A DNA stretch of 63,957 nt from Bradyrhizobium diazoefficiens (GCF_018129965.1 NZ_JAFCKW010000035.1:1-63957), one strand, 5' to 3'; positions 24,220 to 33,479 are shown, numbered from the stretch's first letter. A program made the numbers and translations. The notes: generated by a model not told the origin, from the letters alone.

Positions 24220-24762
24220 GTGACGATCCAGAGTGCCGCAATACCTGCATTCAATCCGTCTGCGAGCAGCCCCGCGCTGACAGCGTCGCTGGCCGTCACG
24301 CTGATCGCGGCTGCAACGATCGCGGGTGCCTGGTTTTTCCAACTCGTGCTGGAGATCCTGCCCTGCCCGCTCTGCCTGGAGCAACGCTACGCCTATTATC
24401 TTGCGATCCCGCTCGGCCTGCTCACGGCGCTTGCCGCGAGGGGCGGTGCGCCGCGGCCGCTGCTGCTCGCAGGGTTGGCGATCCTGGCGCTGGTCACGCT
24501 GGCCAATGCGGGGCTCGGCACTTACCATTCCGGCGTCGAATGGGGGTTTTGGCCGGGACCGACGGATTGCACCGGGCCGGTCGGCAACCTCGGCAGCGCC
24601 ACCGATCTGCTGGCGCGGCTCGATACGGTGAAGGTGGTGCGCTGCGACGAGGTGCAGTGGCGCTTCCTCGGCCTCTCTCTCGCCGGCTACAACGTGCTGA
24701 TCTCGCTGCTGATGGCCGCGATCGCCGGCTGGGGATTTGCGGCGACTGCGAAACGTTCGTAG
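24220..24762 (+). CDS. dsbB: Disulfide bond formation protein B
   Basis: This 180-residue inner-membrane protein has four helices. DsbB reoxidises periplasmic DsbA and passes electrons to quinone. The first periplasmic loop carries CPLC (C49, C52, within EILPCPLCLEQRYAYY); the second loop has the second cysteine pair (PTDCTGP and VVRCDEVQ). Size and layout match the family. The start is a GTG at 24220. It is the first chromosomal gene after the element. A DsbA-like protein is encoded 3.6 kb downstream. Confidence 0.92.
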   Translation: MTIQSAAIPAFNPSASSPALTASLAVTLIAAATIAGAWFFQLVLEILPCPLCLEQRYAYYLAIPLGLLTALAARGGAPRPLLLAGLAILALVTLANAGLGTYHSGVEWGFWPGPTDCTGPVGNLGSATDLLARLDTVKVVRCDEVQWRFLGLSLAGYNVLISLLMAAIAGWGFAATAKRS

Positions 24763-24819
24763 CTGTCGTAGGGGGCAAAGCGCAGCGTGCCCAACATTTC
24801 ACGGAGATTGCGGAAGCAT

Positions 24820-24853
24820 GGTGGGCACGGCGCGAACGCGCCTTTTGCCCACC
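24820..24853. repeat. Palindromic intergenic repeat between convergent genes
   Basis: GGTGGGCA (24820-24827) pairs with TGCCCACC (24846-24853) around an inner GGCGCG/CGCGCC stem. It lies between the convergent ends of dsbB and the AbrB-type gene and could stop transcription from both sides. Confidence 0.6.
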
Positions 24854-24872
24854 TTACGCGAACTCTGCCACG

Positions 24873-25958
24873 CTAATCGTCCACATCGTCCTGCGTACGC
24901 CCGAACAGGTGCACGATGCCCGGCGTCGCGATCGTCACGAAGACGAAGCGCGACAGATGATGGGCGCCGACGAAGATCGGGTCGATGTGCAGCGTCAGCG
25001 CCAGCGCCAGCATCGCGTCCATCGCGCCCGGCGCGTAGGCGACGACGATGTCGGAGAATTTCACCTGCGTGGTGAGCGCCACGATCCCGACGAAGATCGC
25101 GGAGACGGCGATCGCCACGGCAAACGAGCCCAGCGCCGCGTTGATGTGGCCGGCGAGCGTCTTGATCCGCATCCGCGCGAAACGGCTGCCGATCAGCGCG
25201 CCGATCCCGATCAGCGCCACGCCGCGCACCCAGTTCGGCAGGCCGCCCTCGACCCAGTCGGCGCCATGCAGCACGCTGGAGGCGATCATCGCGCCGAACA
25301 TCCAGCTCGCCGGAAACCTGACCAGCCGCAGCAGAAGTGCCGCCGCAACCGAGGCCACGACGAGCGCCAGCAGGTCGAGCGGCGAGGCGGTCGCCGTCGT
25401 CAGCGACGGGGCCGCGGAGGGCGCGACGCCAGCGACCGCGAGCACCAAAGGCAGCGCCGCGGTGAGGATGATGACGCGCATGGTCTGCACCACCGCGATG
25501 CCCGGCAGGTCGGCGCCGCGCTCGACCGCCAGGATCGTGATCTGCGACAGCGCGCCGGGGCTGCCGGCAAGGAAGGAAGAGGTGCGGTCCCAACCATGGA
25601 TGCGCTGGAGGTAATAGCTCGAGCCGAAGGTCGAGCAGAAGGTGGCGAGCGCGAGCAGGCCGATGGTGAGGGGGTAGGCGCTGACCTGCTGGATCAGGTG
25701 GCGCGAGACGACCGAGCCCAGCGAAATGCCGAGCAACACCAGCACGGTCTGGGTCAGGATCGGCGGCAGCGTGAGCTTGCGCCCGGCGATCGCCGCGATC
25801 CCGACGGCGATCATCGCGCCCGAGATCAGTCCACCGGGAAGGCCGGCGACCACAAACACCAGACCGCCGGCGGTGCCGATGGCGAGCGTCTCCACCGTGC
25901 TCAAAATCTCGGCACGGCTCGGCCATTCAAACGCAAGGGAGGCGGCGATCTGCTTCAC
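24873..25958 (-). CDS. AbrB-family membrane protein (so-called ammonia monooxygenase family)
   Basis: This 361-residue protein is made of two repeats of hydrophobic helices, as expected for the AbrB-duplication family, membrane proteins first linked to abrB regulation in E. coli. Typical blocks are GGLVFVVAGLPGGLISGAMI in the first half, SSFLAGSPGALSQITILAVE in the middle and VVAYAPGAMDAMLALAL in the second half. The GSPGAL and APGAMD motifs mark the two repeats. It stands alone. The real activity is unknown; ammonia monooxygenase is a misleading historical name. Confidence 0.88.
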   Translation of the reverse strand: MKQIAASLAFEWPSRAEILSTVETLAIGTAGGLVFVVAGLPGGLISGAMIAVGIAAIAGRKLTLPPILTQTVLVLLGISLGSVVSRHLIQQVSAYPLTIGLLALATFCSTFGSSYYLQRIHGWDRTSSFLAGSPGALSQITILAVERGADLPGIAVVQTMRVIILTAALPLVLAVAGVAPSAAPSLTTATASPLDLLALVVASVAAALLLRLVRFPASWMFGAMIASSVLHGADWVEGGLPNWVRGVALIGIGALIGSRFARMRIKTLAGHINAALGSFAVAIAVSAIFVGIVALTTQVKFSDIVVAYAPGAMDAMLALALTLHIDPIFVGAHHLSRFVFVTIATPGIVHLFGRTQDDVDD

Positions 25959-26058
25959 GCCACCTTATCGCAAATCAGCGAGAGGCGCACAATTGCGGGC
26001 TCGTCATGCCGCAATGCGTACGCCTCTCGCCGAAGCCGCCGGGAGGATTGTGACGGAC

Positions 26059-26346
26059 TTACTTCTTGTCCATGGCAGCCGGAGCCGCCGTACCAGCCTT
26101 GGCGGTCTTGATGCACTCGGAGCGGAATTTCTTGCGCTCCTTGCCGTGCAAGCCCTTGGCATCCGCCTCCTTGGAGCATTCGAGCGACTCGGCCGAGTGC
26201 TCCTTCGGTGCCTTCTTGTCGGTGGGGGCGGCGGTTGTGGTTTTGGCATCAGTCTTGGCGGCCGGCGCGGCGGTCTGCGCGAAAGTGGTGCCGGTGGCGA
26301 ACAGCGAGACGAGGGCGACGGTGGCGAGGCGAGAGGCGAAGGTCAT
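26059..26346 (-). CDS. PsiF-repeat periplasmic protein
   Basis: Starting at the ATG at 26346, the 95-residue protein has a Sec signal peptide (MTFASRLATVALVSLFATGT, cleavage near FAQ), a Thr/Ala/Lys-rich linker and one PsiF-type repeat. The repeat is seen as LECSKEADAKGLHGKERKKF followed by RSEC, with its two conserved cysteines. PsiF was named as phosphate-starvation induced in E. coli; its function is unknown. The next gene on the other strand is also a small cysteine-bearing secreted protein. Confidence 0.8.
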   Translation of the reverse strand: MTFASRLATVALVSLFATGTTFAQTAAPAAKTDAKTTTAAPTDKKAPKEHSAESLECSKEADAKGLHGKERKKFRSECIKTAKAGTAAPAAMDKK

Positions 26347-26548
26347 GGTGTTGCACTCTTCTTGTCGTGAGAGATTTCGAAGGGGCCACAAGGTCGGCTC
26401 GCGTTGCTGAACGCCACATGAATAATCTGAACAAGGCGGTCACTATATTTTGGCGGCGGGAGCCATCACTTCCTTGTCGCAAGCCTGCGGCACGCTAGGA
26501 TGGCAGTGCTTTACTTCCCTCGGGGAAGACCAAGGAGGAGACCTAGGG

Positions 26549-27058
26549 ATGACCATCCAATCGAAATTGCTGTGTGCAGTTGCGTTGTCGGGTTTTGCCG
26601 CGCTGGTGGCGAGCGCGCCAGCCCAGGCGCTGACCTCACAGGAGTGCAGTGCGAAATATCAGGCCGCCAAGAAGGACGGCTCGCTCGGCACCATGAAGTG
26701 GAATGACTTCCGCAAGGCCCAGTGCGGCGCGGACGCAACGCCCGCCGCAACGCCTGCTGCCGCGCCCACCGCGGCGGCTCCGGCCGCGCCCGCCGCTCCG
26801 GCCGAGCCAAAGCAGGCCAAGAAGGAGGCTGCCCCCGCTGCCGCTCCGGCGCCGGCCTCGCCGGCCGGTCCCGCGATCTACCCGAATGCGGTCGATCCGA
26901 AATACGCCAAGGAAACCGCCGGCAAGGCGCGTCTCCACACCTGCGTCGACCAGTACAATGCCAACAAGACCACCAACGGCAACGGCGGCATGAAGTGGAT
27001 CGAAAAGGGCGGCGGCTATTACAGCGAGTGCAACAAGAAGCTGAAGGGCGCTGCCTGA
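26549..27058 (+). CDS. Secreted protein with Ala/Pro linker between two Cys-containing segments
   Basis: The ATG at 26549 is preceded by AAGGAGGAG. The 169-residue product has a signal peptide ending APAQA. A first segment (TSQECSAKYQAAKKDG, then KWNDFRKAQCG) is followed by an Ala/Pro-rich linker of about 60 residues and a second segment (CVDQYNANKTTNGN, then WIEKGGGYYSECNKKL) that echoes the first, suggesting an ancient duplication. It is probably periplasmic or cell-wall associated. Similar proteins occur widely in Bradyrhizobium, without known function. Confidence 0.75.
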   Translation: MTIQSKLLCAVALSGFAALVASAPAQALTSQECSAKYQAAKKDGSLGTMKWNDFRKAQCGADATPAATPAAAPTAAAPAAPAAPAEPKQAKKEAAPAAAPAPASPAGPAIYPNAVDPKYAKETAGKARLHTCVDQYNANKTTNGNGGMKWIEKGGGYYSECNKKLKGAA

Positions 27059-27183
27059 GCTTCGACCTGATGCGATGGCCGGAGCAGAGCTCCGGCCATT
27101 TCGTTTTGCCCCACGGGTTCGCAGGGGCTGGATTATCGCCCGAACGGGCCTATTGCCTTACCGCCAATTCGCGTGCGCGGTGA

Positions 27184-27606
27184 TTGACAAGCAGCACCGA
27201 CGCATCAATTGATGCGCCCGTCATGCTTGCCAGCCTCGGCCTCATCCTGCTCTGCCAGTTGATCGGCGAAGCCGTCGCGCGCGGCCTCGGCCTGCCGCTG
27301 CCGGGACCCGTGCTCGGCCTGCTGCTGCTCCTCATGCTGCTGCTGGCGCGTGACCGCTTCAAGCTGCTCGCGCTCGGGCCGCTGGGCAACGCCGGTGTCG
27401 AGACGGCAGGCAAAGGCTTGCTGTCGCATCTATCGCTGCTGTTCGTGCCGGCCGGCGTCGGTGTGGTTCAGGAACTCGACCTGCTCGCATCGCACGGGAT
27501 CGCGATCATCCTGGTGTTGGCCCTCTCGGTGGTCATCACGCTGCTGGCAACCGTGCTGACGTTCCGCCTCGTCAGTCGCCTGTTGAGGCAACAGGACGCG
27601 CGATGA
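27184..27606 (+). CDS. LrgA/CidA-family membrane protein
   Basis: This 140-codon, four-helix protein of the holin-like LrgA/CidA family contains QLIGEAVARGLGLPLPGPVL, LALGPLGNAGVETAGK and LLFVPAGVGVVQ, typical family blocks. LrgA/LrgB pairs influence autolysis, and in some bacteria pyruvate or glycolate transport. The annotated TTG at 27184 gives a longer N-terminus; an ATG at 27223 begins directly before the first helix and may be the true start. It overlaps the lrgB-like gene by 4 bp. Confidence 0.88.
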   Translation: MTSSTDASIDAPVMLASLGLILLCQLIGEAVARGLGLPLPGPVLGLLLLLMLLLARDRFKLLALGPLGNAGVETAGKGLLSHLSLLFVPAGVGVVQELDLLASHGIAIILVLALSVVITLLATVLTFRLVSRLLRQQDAR

Positions 27607-28325
27607 GCGGTAATCCATTCTCGCTCTGGGTCTATCTCTCGCAGTCGCCGTTGCTCTGGCTGACGGTGACGCTGCTGGTCTATGCGAGCACGGACGCGGT
27701 GTCGCTGCGGACGCGGCGCCATCCGCTGGCCAATCCCGTGCTGCATGCGATGTGGATCATCGGCGCGTTCCTGCTCGTAACCGGCACGTCCTATACGACC
27801 TATTTCGCCGGCGCGCAGTTCGTGCACTTCCTGCTCGGGCCCGCCACGGTCGCGCTCGCGGTGCCGCTCTACGAAAACCGCAAGCGGGTGGTGACCTCCA
27901 TCGTTCCGATGCTGGTGGCGCTGGTTGCCGGGTCGGTCACGGCCGTGGTGTCGGTCGTGCTGCTGGCCGAGCTTGCCGGCCTGCCGCGCGAGGTGGTGTT
28001 GTCCCTGGCGCCCAAATCGGTCACGGCCGGCGTTGCCATGGGCATCGCCGGATCGCTGCATGCGGATCCCTCGCTGACAGCGGTCGCCGTCATCCTCACC
28101 GGCATCATGGGTGCGATCATCGTCACCCCGCTGATGAACCGCACCGGCGTGACTGACTACCGCGCCCGCGGTTTTGCGGCCGGCCTCGCCGCTCACGGTA
28201 TCGGGACAGCACGCGCCTTCCAGGTCGACGAGATCGCCGGCGTGTTCTCCGGCATCGCCATGAGCCTGAACGCCTTGGTGACTTCGTTCCTAGTCCCGCT
28301 GGCGGTCACGCTGCTGGTGCGGTGA
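27603..28325 (+). CDS. LrgB/CidB-family membrane protein
   Basis: This 240-residue polytopic protein starts in the ATGA overlap with the LrgA-like gene. Family blocks are FLLGPATVALAVPLYENRK, LAPKSVTAGVAMGIAG and the GLAAHGIGTARAF signature near the C-terminus. It presumably forms a complex with its partner. Like related plant and bacterial proteins it may export glycolate or pyruvate; the substrate here is not evident. Confidence 0.9.
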   Translation: MSGNPFSLWVYLSQSPLLWLTVTLLVYASTDAVSLRTRRHPLANPVLHAMWIIGAFLLVTGTSYTTYFAGAQFVHFLLGPATVALAVPLYENRKRVVTSIVPMLVALVAGSVTAVVSVVLLAELAGLPREVVLSLAPKSVTAGVAMGIAGSLHADPSLTAVAVILTGIMGAIIVTPLMNRTGVTDYRARGFAAGLAAHGIGTARAFQVDEIAGVFSGIAMSLNALVTSFLVPLAVTLLVR

Positions 28326-28400
28326 CATGACCCGGGCGACACTCTATATAGACGGTAACATTTCACGGTCCTTCGCCGTAATTCCGGGGATGGGGCTGAC

Positions 28401-29072
28401 ATGGGACGAGATATGACTGGATTCAGGACAAAGGGCTTTGGGCCGACGCGTCGTGGAGCGTTGACGCTGATCGGCGCAGGCGCCCTCGCTATGGGCACCA
28501 TAGGCCTGGCGCATGCGGCCGTCGATGATGACGAGGTCCTGACCGAAGCGAAGGTGTTGCGCGATCCCGACGTTCCCGTCGCCGGCAATCCCGACGGCAA
28601 CATCAGCATCATCGAATGGTCCGACTACAACTGTCCCTATTGCCGCAAGCTCGAGCCTGAGCTGCGCCAGGTCGTCCAGGACGACGGCAAGGTGAGGCTG
28701 GTGATGAAGGACTGGCCGATCCTCGGGCCGGTCTCGGTGACGGCGGCGCGGATCGCGCTCGCGGCCAAATTCCAGGACAAGTACCATCAGGCCCATGACG
28801 CGATGATGGGCGTCAGCTCGCGTCTGACCGAGCCGCGCATCAACGAACTGCTTGCGGCGGCCGGCGTCGACATAGATCGCTTGAATCGTGATCTGACCGA
28901 TCACGCCAAGGACATCGATGCCGTGCTCAAGCGCAACAACGAGCAGGCCGAAGCTTTCGGCTTCCGCGGCACGCCGGCATTCATCGTCGGCAAATATCGC
29001 GTGCCGGGTGTGCTCAGCATGAAAGAGTTCGAGCAGGTCATCGCCGACGCGCGCAAGGCCAAGATGAACTGA
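28401..29072 (+). CDS. DsbA-family thiol oxidoreductase
   Basis: This 223-residue periplasmic thioredoxin-fold protein has an N-terminus with PTRRGALTLIGAGALAMG, a twin-arginine-like signal. The active site is YNCPYCRKLE, and FRGTPAFIVG gives the cis-proline loop. An alpha-helical insert lies between them. It could introduce disulfides or isomerise them, working with the DsbB 3.6 kb away; the CPYC active site is shared by oxidising and disulfide-exchange members. A strong terminator follows. Confidence 0.88.
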   Translation: MGRDMTGFRTKGFGPTRRGALTLIGAGALAMGTIGLAHAAVDDDEVLTEAKVLRDPDVPVAGNPDGNISIIEWSDYNCPYCRKLEPELRQVVQDDGKVRLVMKDWPILGPVSVTAARIALAAKFQDKYHQAHDAMMGVSSRLTEPRINELLAAAGVDIDRLNRDLTDHAKDIDAVLKRNNEQAEAFGFRGTPAFIVGKYRVPGVLSMKEFEQVIADARKAKMN

Positions 29073-29101
29073 GGCGACACGCGCCGATCGCGGTCAAAAC
29101 A

Positions 29102-29136
29102 AAGGCGCCGTCGCGGACTCGCGACGGCGCCTTGTT
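29102..29136. terminator. Strong intrinsic terminator, probably bidirectional
   Basis: A 12-bp perfect stem, GGCGCCGTCGCG (29104-29115) with CGCGACGGCGCC (29120-29131), and loop GACT is flanked by AAA on the left and TTGTT on the right. It ends the DsbA-like gene and may also serve the small gene on the opposite strand. Confidence 0.85.
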
Positions 29137-29155
29137 CAAAGTGGGTTGATCGAAT

Positions 29156-29362
29156 TTACTTCGAGGAGATGCGGACCCAGTCCCTGTGCGCGCGATCGCG
29201 CAGCAGGTCCCAATCCGTCTTCGCCACGTCCCAGTTCACGATGGTGCGATTGGCCGTCGCAACCTCACCGTTCGCAACGGACGACGTCTGCATCGAGTCA
29301 TAGACATAAACGCCGCAGCCGAGCAGCAGCGCGCCCAAAATCATTCCCAGAAACATCCGCAT
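29156..29362 (-). CDS. Small membrane-anchored hypothetical protein
   Basis: From the ATG at 29362 (GGAGG six bases before) the protein has 68 residues. It has one N-terminal helix (MFLGMILGALLLGCGVYVYD), possibly a lipoprotein-like signal with Cys after LLLG, then a polar tail (TIVNWDVAKTDWDLLRDRA). The type is common in Bradyrhizobium, function unknown. Confidence 0.65.
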   Translation of the reverse strand: MRMFLGMILGALLLGCGVYVYDSMQTSSVANGEVATANRTIVNWDVAKTDWDLLRDRAHRDWVRISSK

Positions 29363-29443
29363 GGCTAACCTCCGATGACGGGCAATAACGTCGGCCCCGA
29401 GCAAAGGTTCCGCGTCAGTGCGGCGGAGGCAAGGACAACTCGT

Positions 29444-30514
29444 TCACGCACCATTCAGCCACGCCACCAGCTCCGCATTGATCTCGCGCGGATAGGTGTG
29501 GCTGAGATCGTCGATCTCGCGGTAGACGACGTCGGCGCCAGCGGCGGAGAGCGCGGCCTTTGTCTGCCGCGCGGTCTGCACCGGAAACATCCAGTCGAGC
29601 TTGCCGTGGGTGATGAAAACAGGCAGGCCCTGCAGGCGCGTGGCATCCGCCATTTCCGCCATCAGCGGATGGAACGTCGCCGCGACCGGTGCAAGATGCG
29701 TGAAGGGCGAGGCACCATCGAGCCCGCTGACATAGCTGAAAGTGCCGCCGTCGCTCATGCCTGTGAGCAGCATGCGCGAGGCATCGATGGTCCAGCGGTT
29801 GCGGACGATGTCGAGAATGCGCATGAGATTGGGTGTGTCGCTATCCTCGCCCATCAATGCCCAGGTCGGGCCGGTCGCGGTCGGCGCCACCAGAATGGCG
29901 CCGCAGCTGCGGGCATCGCGCAGCCAGCTCCAGAGAAATCCGCGGCCGTTGCCGCTGCCGCCATGCAGCGCCATCACCAGTGGCATGGCGCGTTCCGGCG
30001 AATAATATTCGGGGACGTAGACCGAGAAGCCGCCGCGGCTGCCGGGCTCGTTGTGGTCGTGGAAGATGCCGGTGTGCTCGCCCGCACCCACCTCGAGCCG
30101 TGACAGCAGTTCGGTATTCTCGCGATTGCCGGCGTTGAGGAAGAAACTGCTTACCGGCGGAAACTGCGCAGCCAGCGGGTAAAGAGCCTCCTGCGCGCGA
30201 GGCATATGGCGCAGCGCACGAAAGACCGCGATGAGGTCGCCATGGCCTCGCTCGACCTCACGGATTCCGGCAAAGGCGGCCAGCGTCTCGTCGCAGGCGC
30301 GATCGAGCCGTTCGCGCAATCCTGCGAACTGCTCCGGCCAGTCTCCAATGGCCGCCCGTGCCGCCTGCAGCGTCTCGTCCGGCGTACCGATCGCGTTCAT
30401 CACCGACGCGAAGGCCGGGGGATGCAAATGTCGCTGGACGAAGCCGAGCGCTTCCAGAGCATTGAGGAGAGGCGGCAGCGCGGCCACGATGTCGTCGATC
30501 ACGGCCTCGCTCAT
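29444..30514 (-). CDS. Alpha/beta-hydrolase, esterase-like
   Basis: In this 356-residue protein the first 140 residues are helical and specific to this type. The rest is an alpha/beta-hydrolase of the phospholipase/carboxylesterase or polyhydroxybutyrate depolymerase kind. MPLVMALHGGSGNGRGF gives the oxyanion region, GMSDGGTFSYV the nucleophile elbow (Ser in GMSDG), FITHGKLDWMFPV the acid, and DLSHTYPRE the catalytic His. No signal peptide, so cytoplasmic. It ends 24 bp upstream on the same strand as the protease-like gene and is likely co-transcribed with it. Confidence 0.85.
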   Translation of the reverse strand: MSEAVIDDIVAALPPLLNALEALGFVQRHLHPPAFASVMNAIGTPDETLQAARAAIGDWPEQFAGLRERLDRACDETLAAFAGIREVERGHGDLIAVFRALRHMPRAQEALYPLAAQFPPVSSFFLNAGNRENTELLSRLEVGAGEHTGIFHDHNEPGSRGGFSVYVPEYYSPERAMPLVMALHGGSGNGRGFLWSWLRDARSCGAILVAPTATGPTWALMGEDSDTPNLMRILDIVRNRWTIDASRMLLTGMSDGGTFSYVSGLDGASPFTHLAPVAATFHPLMAEMADATRLQGLPVFITHGKLDWMFPVQTARQTKAALSAAGADVVYREIDDLSHTYPREINAELVAWLNGA

Positions 30515-30538
30515 CGTTGCGTCCTCACGTGCGGGCGA

Positions 30539-31510
30539 TCAGTGCAGCTTCGGCGCCTTCAACAGCTTGAAGCGATCGGTCGAGGTCACCGTGACGTCGA
30601 AGGTGACGCCTTCATGGTGCACGGTCAGCGGCACATCGACGCCGGCCGCGCCGAGCCCCCACATCTTTTTGTAGAAGCCCGTCTGGCTCGTGACCTTCTC
30701 GCCATCAACGGCGAGGATGACGTCGCCGGTCTTCAACTCGGCGCGTGCCGCGGGGCCGTTGGCGGAGATGCCGATCACCACGACGCGGTTGTCGATCTCG
30801 GTGGAGTAGAGCCCGAGCCACGGCCGGGCCGGCTTGTTGACGCGGCCGAACTTGCGCAAATCATCGAGGACCGGCTTCAACAAATCGATCGGCACGATCA
30901 TGTTGACGTGCTCGGCCTTGCCGTCGCGTTCGCGCTCGAGCTGAAGCGAGCCGATCCCGATCAGCTCGCCGCGCGCGTTCAGCAGCGCCGTGCCACCCCA
31001 GTTCGGGTGCGCCGGATAAGTGAAGATGGCTTCGTCCAGCAGATACTCCCAGTAGCCGGCAAATTCCTGCTTGGCCACGATCTGGCTTGCGACCGAGCGC
31101 GTGCGGCCGCCGGCGCCGCCGACCACGACGCGGTCGCCGAGCCGGGTCTCGGCGGAGACGCCGAGCGGCAGCGGCTCGACGTCGAGCTGGCCCAGCGCCT
31201 GAACGAGGCCGAACCCGGTGACGGAATCGAATCCGAGCGCATGTCCTTCGACGACGCGCCCGTCGGCGCGATGCAGCCACACCGATTCCGCCTCGGTAAT
31301 GAGATAGCCGATTGTGAGCACCAGCCCGTCGTCGATCACGACGCCGTTGCCGGCGCGTTCGGTGCCCAGCGTCTCGGCGCTGAAGGCGTCCGGCGGAATG
31401 ATGGCATGCAGGCCGACGACCGATGCGAGCGCGCGGTCCAGATCGAATTCGTAATCGCTCGCACGCGGCTGGTTGGCCGGCGGCACTCTCCATTCGGTCA
31501 GGGCGGGCAT
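30539..31510 (-). CDS. HtrA-like trypsin-fold/PDZ protein without a catalytic triad
   Basis: The ATG at 31510 has AGGAG six bases before. The 323-residue protein aligns by eye with the protease plus PDZ layout of HtrA/DegP. The protease domain covers about 25-210, the PDZ about 235-320 (ARPWLGLYS, GPAARAELKTGDVILAVDGE). The three catalytic positions are changed: VLTIGYLI has Tyr69 for His, SVTGFGLVQ has Gly99 for Asp, and HPNWGGTAL has Trp171 for Ser. It has no signal peptide. It is therefore probably a non-proteolytic binding or scaffold protein. The esterase gene follows on the same strand. Confidence 0.85.
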   Translation of the reverse strand: MPALTEWRVPPANQPRASDYEFDLDRALASVVGLHAIIPPDAFSAETLGTERAGNGVVIDDGLVLTIGYLITEAESVWLHRADGRVVEGHALGFDSVTGFGLVQALGQLDVEPLPLGVSAETRLGDRVVVGGAGGRTRSVASQIVAKQEFAGYWEYLLDEAIFTYPAHPNWGGTALLNARGELIGIGSLQLERERDGKAEHVNMIVPIDLLKPVLDDLRKFGRVNKPARPWLGLYSTEIDNRVVVIGISANGPAARAELKTGDVILAVDGEKVTSQTGFYKKMWGLGAAGVDVPLTVHHEGVTFDVTVTSTDRFKLLKAPKLH

Positions 31511-31799
31511 GGAGTTCTCCTGGCTGAGTACCTCGCCCCGTCGTGGCGGGCGGAACGACGTGGGAAGCACCGGTAATTTAGGCCGGGGGCGGCCGTCTTG
31601 AAAGCCTCGGTCCCCAACAATTCCTGAGAACGCCGCGTGAAATCTTTGCAAGGCATGGGAGCGGCGGTGGAGGTAAGCCAGGCGTTCGCTCCATCCGGCA
31701 CCGGTCGCATGGCTGCTGTCCGGCGGGATGCTAGGCGGAGTGCAATGAAGCTGCTACCGATTATCGCTTCGTTTGACCAAGAGATCACGGACCGAAGCA

Positions 31800-33218
31800 A
31801 TGGATAACCGCAGCGACATCTGGCGTGGCGTCGACACGATCAAGGCGCGTTTCATCGACCTCAGCGACAGGGTCTGGGGCATGCCGGAGGTGTGCTACAC
31901 CGAGGCGCGTTCCGCCGCCGAGCATCTCGCCGAACTCCGCCACCAGGGTTTCCGCATCACCGAGAACGTCGCCGGCATTCCGACCGCACTGATGGGGGAA
32001 TGGGGCGAGGGCGGACCGGTCATAGCCTTCATGGGTGAATATGACGCGCTGCCGGGCCTCAGCCAAGAGGCGGGCATTGCGGAACACCGCCCCATCGAGA
32101 CCGGCGGTCACGGCCATGGCTGCGGGCATAATCTGCTCGGTTCCGCGGCGCTGCTGGCGGCCACCGCGGTGAAGGACTGGCTTGCCGAGAACAAGGTGCC
32201 GGGCCGCGTGCGCTATTACGGCTGCCCCGCGGAAGAAGGCGGCGCGGCCAAGGCCTTCATGGTGCGCTCGGGAGCATTCGAGGATGCGGACATCGCCATT
32301 ACCTGGCATCCGCACAGCTTCTGGGAAGTGGCGGTGACGCCGTCGCTTGCGAATACGCGCGCCGACTTCATCTTCACCGGCCGCACCTCGCATGCGGCGG
32401 CTTCGCCGCATCTCGGCCGCTCGGCGCTCGACGCGGTGGAATTGATGAATGTCGGCGTGAATTACATGCGTGAGCACATGCCGAGCGACGCGCGCGTGCA
32501 CTATGCGTTGCTCGACACCGGCGGCATCGCCCCCAACGTGGTGCAGGCCCATGCGCGCGTCCGCTACTCGATCCGCGCCCGCGATCTGCCCGGCATGAAC
32601 GAACTGGTCGGTCGCGTCAGCAAGATCGCCGAGGGTGCGGCGCTGATGACCGAGACCAAGGTCGAGATGAAGATCATCTCCGCGGTCTCCAACATCCTGC
32701 CGAACGCGCCCCTGGAGCAGGCGCTTCACCGGGTCATGGAAGAGCTCGGACCGCCGCATTTCGACGACTCGGACAAGAGCTTCGCGAACCAGATTCGCGC
32801 AACGCTCAGCGACAAGGACATCGAGTCGGTCTACTACGCGATCGGGATGGAGCCGACCGATCGGCCGCTGGCCGACTTCCTGGTGCCGCTCGACGCCAAG
32901 CGCAACCCGCTGGTCGGCTCGACCGACGTTGGTGACGTGAGCTGGGTGGTGCCGACCGTGCAGGTTCACGCACCCACGGTTGCAATCGGCACGCCCTTCC
33001 ACACCTGGCAGGTGGTGGCCCAGGGCAAGAGCGGACACGCCCACAAGGCCATGGTGCAGGCCGCCAAGGCAATGGCCGGTATCGGCATCAAGGCGTTGAC
33101 GGATCCGGAGCTCATCACGGCCGCGAAGGCGGACCTGAAGAAGCGAACCGCCAGGACGCCTTACGTCTGCCCGCTTCCCGACCATGTCGAGCCGCCGCTG
33201 ACCATGTCCGTGGCGTAG
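31800..33218 (+). CDS. M20-family amidohydrolase (AbgB-like)
   Basis: From the ATG at 31800 the protein has 472 residues of the M20D peptidase/amidohydrolase family, close to the p-aminobenzoyl-glutamate hydrolase subunit. Metal-site residues are visible in GGHGHGCGHNLLG, CPAEEGGAAKAF and ITWHPHSFW; a dimerisation domain follows (FTGRTSHAAASPHLGRSALD). It would remove an acyl or aryl group from an amino acid or small peptide. It is followed by a peptide-type ABC transporter on the same strand, which suggests uptake and hydrolysis of the same kind of substrate. The exact substrate is not evident. Confidence 0.88.
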   Translation: MDNRSDIWRGVDTIKARFIDLSDRVWGMPEVCYTEARSAAEHLAELRHQGFRITENVAGIPTALMGEWGEGGPVIAFMGEYDALPGLSQEAGIAEHRPIETGGHGHGCGHNLLGSAALLAATAVKDWLAENKVPGRVRYYGCPAEEGGAAKAFMVRSGAFEDADIAITWHPHSFWEVAVTPSLANTRADFIFTGRTSHAAASPHLGRSALDAVELMNVGVNYMREHMPSDARVHYALLDTGGIAPNVVQAHARVRYSIRARDLPGMNELVGRVSKIAEGAALMTETKVEMKIISAVSNILPNAPLEQALHRVMEELGPPHFDDSDKSFANQIRATLSDKDIESVYYAIGMEPTDRPLADFLVPLDAKRNPLVGSTDVGDVSWVVPTVQVHAPTVAIGTPFHTWQVVAQGKSGHAHKAMVQAAKAMAGIGIKALTDPELITAAKADLKKRTARTPYVCPLPDHVEPPLTMSVA

Positions 33219-33479
33219 GCCTCGCATCGATACTTCGTCTGATGCGGCGAACAAATTTTCCGCAGTGCAGCGCGGATTCCGGTACGTTTTGATGCCGGAT
33301 TGCCGAACGCTTGGGCTGCACAACGCTGTTTTGCCCAAGGGACAGCCAGAAGACCGTTTGCATACACACGGTCGCAGTTGACGCGCACCCTATTCAGTGT
33401 GCCATCTACCGCCAGACAAAGCCCGGCGGCCGCCCCGCGGCCGCCTGCATCCAAAACGGGAACCAGACGGGGGACAACC

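Noticed and set aside
24192..26111. A 639-codon plus-strand frame across dsbB and the AbrB-type gene
   Set aside because: Arg/Asp/Gln-rich shadow overlapping two recognisable genes; no family motif.
31785..33338. A 517-codon minus-strand frame opposite the amidohydrolase
   Set aside because: His/Arg/Gly-rich shadow of a gene with intact metal-site motifs.
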